A DNA stretch of 64,000 nucleotides from Pseudomonas ekonensis (lineage in GTDB: Bacteria; Pseudomonadota; Gammaproteobacteria; Pseudomonadales; Pseudomonadaceae): positions 868,001-932,000 of the forward strand of contig NZ_JAHSTS010000002.1 of assembly GCF_019145435.1 (NCBI RefSeq), in the 5' to 3' direction. The notes beneath the pieces are model-generated. The model made no database searches, had not been told where the DNA came from, and saw only the letters and a list, made by a program, of their open reading frames with translations. Of the stretch, positions 63,621 to 64,000 are shown piece after piece (the first letter of the stretch is position 1; each line of letters begins with the position of its first letter). The translations under genes were made by a program, and so were the position numbers.

Positions 63621-64000
63621 GTGAAACAATTCATCGATTTCATCCCGCTCCTGCTGTTCTTCATCGTCTACAAACTCGATCCGCGCACCGTCGACGTCGC
63701 CGGCCACGAGCTGACCGTAGGCGGCATCTACAGCGCCACCGCGATGCTGATCGTCAGTTCCCTGGTGGTCTACGGCGCGCTGTTCGTCAAGCAGCGCAAG
63801 CTGGAGAAGAGCCAGTGGCTGACCCTCGTCGCCTGCCTGGTGTTCGGCAGCCTGACGCTGGCCTTCCACAGCGAGACCTTCCTGAAGTGGAAAGCCCCGG
63901 TGGTCAACTGGCTGTTCGCCCTGGCCTTCATCGGCAGCCATTTCATCGGCGACCGCCTGCTGATCAAGCGCATCATGGGCCACGCCCTGAGCCTGCCGGA
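63621..64000 (+). CDS. yciB: YciB/IspZ, intracellular septation protein A (N-terminal part)
   Basis: An inner-membrane protein involved in septation and envelope integrity. GTG start: [20 protein letters not shown], then membrane segments including [20 protein letters not shown] and [20 protein letters not shown]. The reading frame is open to the right edge (126 codons seen) and contains [20 protein letters not shown]. It is cut by the window end. Confidence 0.92.
   Translation, partial: MKQFIDFIPLLLFFIVYKLDPRTVDVAGHELTVGGIYSATAMLIVSSLVVYGALFVKQRKLEKSQWLTLVACLVFGSLTLAFHSETFLKWKAPVVNWLFALAFIGSHFIGDRLLIKRIMGHALSLP

Overview
The window is a high-GC, densely coded chromosomal segment of a Pseudomonas, most likely from the P. 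fluorescens complex. The polar flagellar gene order (fleQ, fleSR, fliEF), the phhRABC aromatic amino acid locus, the REP/REPIN palindromes and the scpAB-rluB neighbourhood all fit that genus. No tRNA, rRNA or CRISPR array was seen.

Layout. (1) 1-10840, minus strand: flagellar basal-body and regulatory genes fliG (cut by the window edge), fliF, fliE, the fleSR two-component pair, the master regulator fleQ, then fliT, fliS, fliD, flaG and flagellin fliC. Sigma54-type promoters precede fliE and fleS, a sigma70-type promoter precedes fleQ, and a sigma28 (FliA) promoter precedes fliC. (2) 10970-29100, minus strand: a flagellin glycosylation island. It holds a Maf-type glycosyltransferase, a FabH-like ketoacyl synthase, a full pseudaminic acid pathway (pseB, C, F, I and a pseG-pseH fusion) with an associated methylase, a large glycosyltransferase, and an rfbF-rfbG-led module for a CDP-linked, probably C-methylated 6-deoxysugar. 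Most of these genes overlap by a few bases, so the block looks like one translationally coupled operon. (3) 29290-39170, minus strand: two RTX/haemolysin-type calcium-binding proteins, one built from 642-bp tandem repeats, and a giant multidomain glycosyltransferase. Both RTX genes have sigma28-like promoters resembling that of fliC, which ties them to late flagellar expression. (4) 39283-47664, minus strand: flgL, K, J, I, H, G and F, with a sigma54-type promoter before flgF.

(5) 47973-52302: phhR divergent from phhA-phhB-phhC (phenylalanine to tyrosine and onward), with a TyrR/PhhR-like operator between them; an AroP-like aromatic amino acid permease lies about 2.6 kb further on. Two small hypothetical genes, an MFS transporter, an 87-bp MITE-like element and arfB lie between phhC and the permease. 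(6) 56286-58388: a gene-poor stretch, AT-rich at its distal end, leads into a 45-codon peptide gene and an aminopeptidase T (M29)-like gene separated by a strong hairpin. This is the best candidate here for an undescribed small-peptide system. (7) 58578-64000: housekeeping genes rluB, a DUF1289 gene, scpB, scpA, a YciO-like gene, a PHP phosphoesterase and the start of yciB.

The unifying theme of the first 47 kb is assembly, regulation and surface decoration of a glycosylated polar flagellum, with two RTX proteins apparently recruited into the same regulon. Long plus-strand reading frames opposite these genes are GC-driven shadows.
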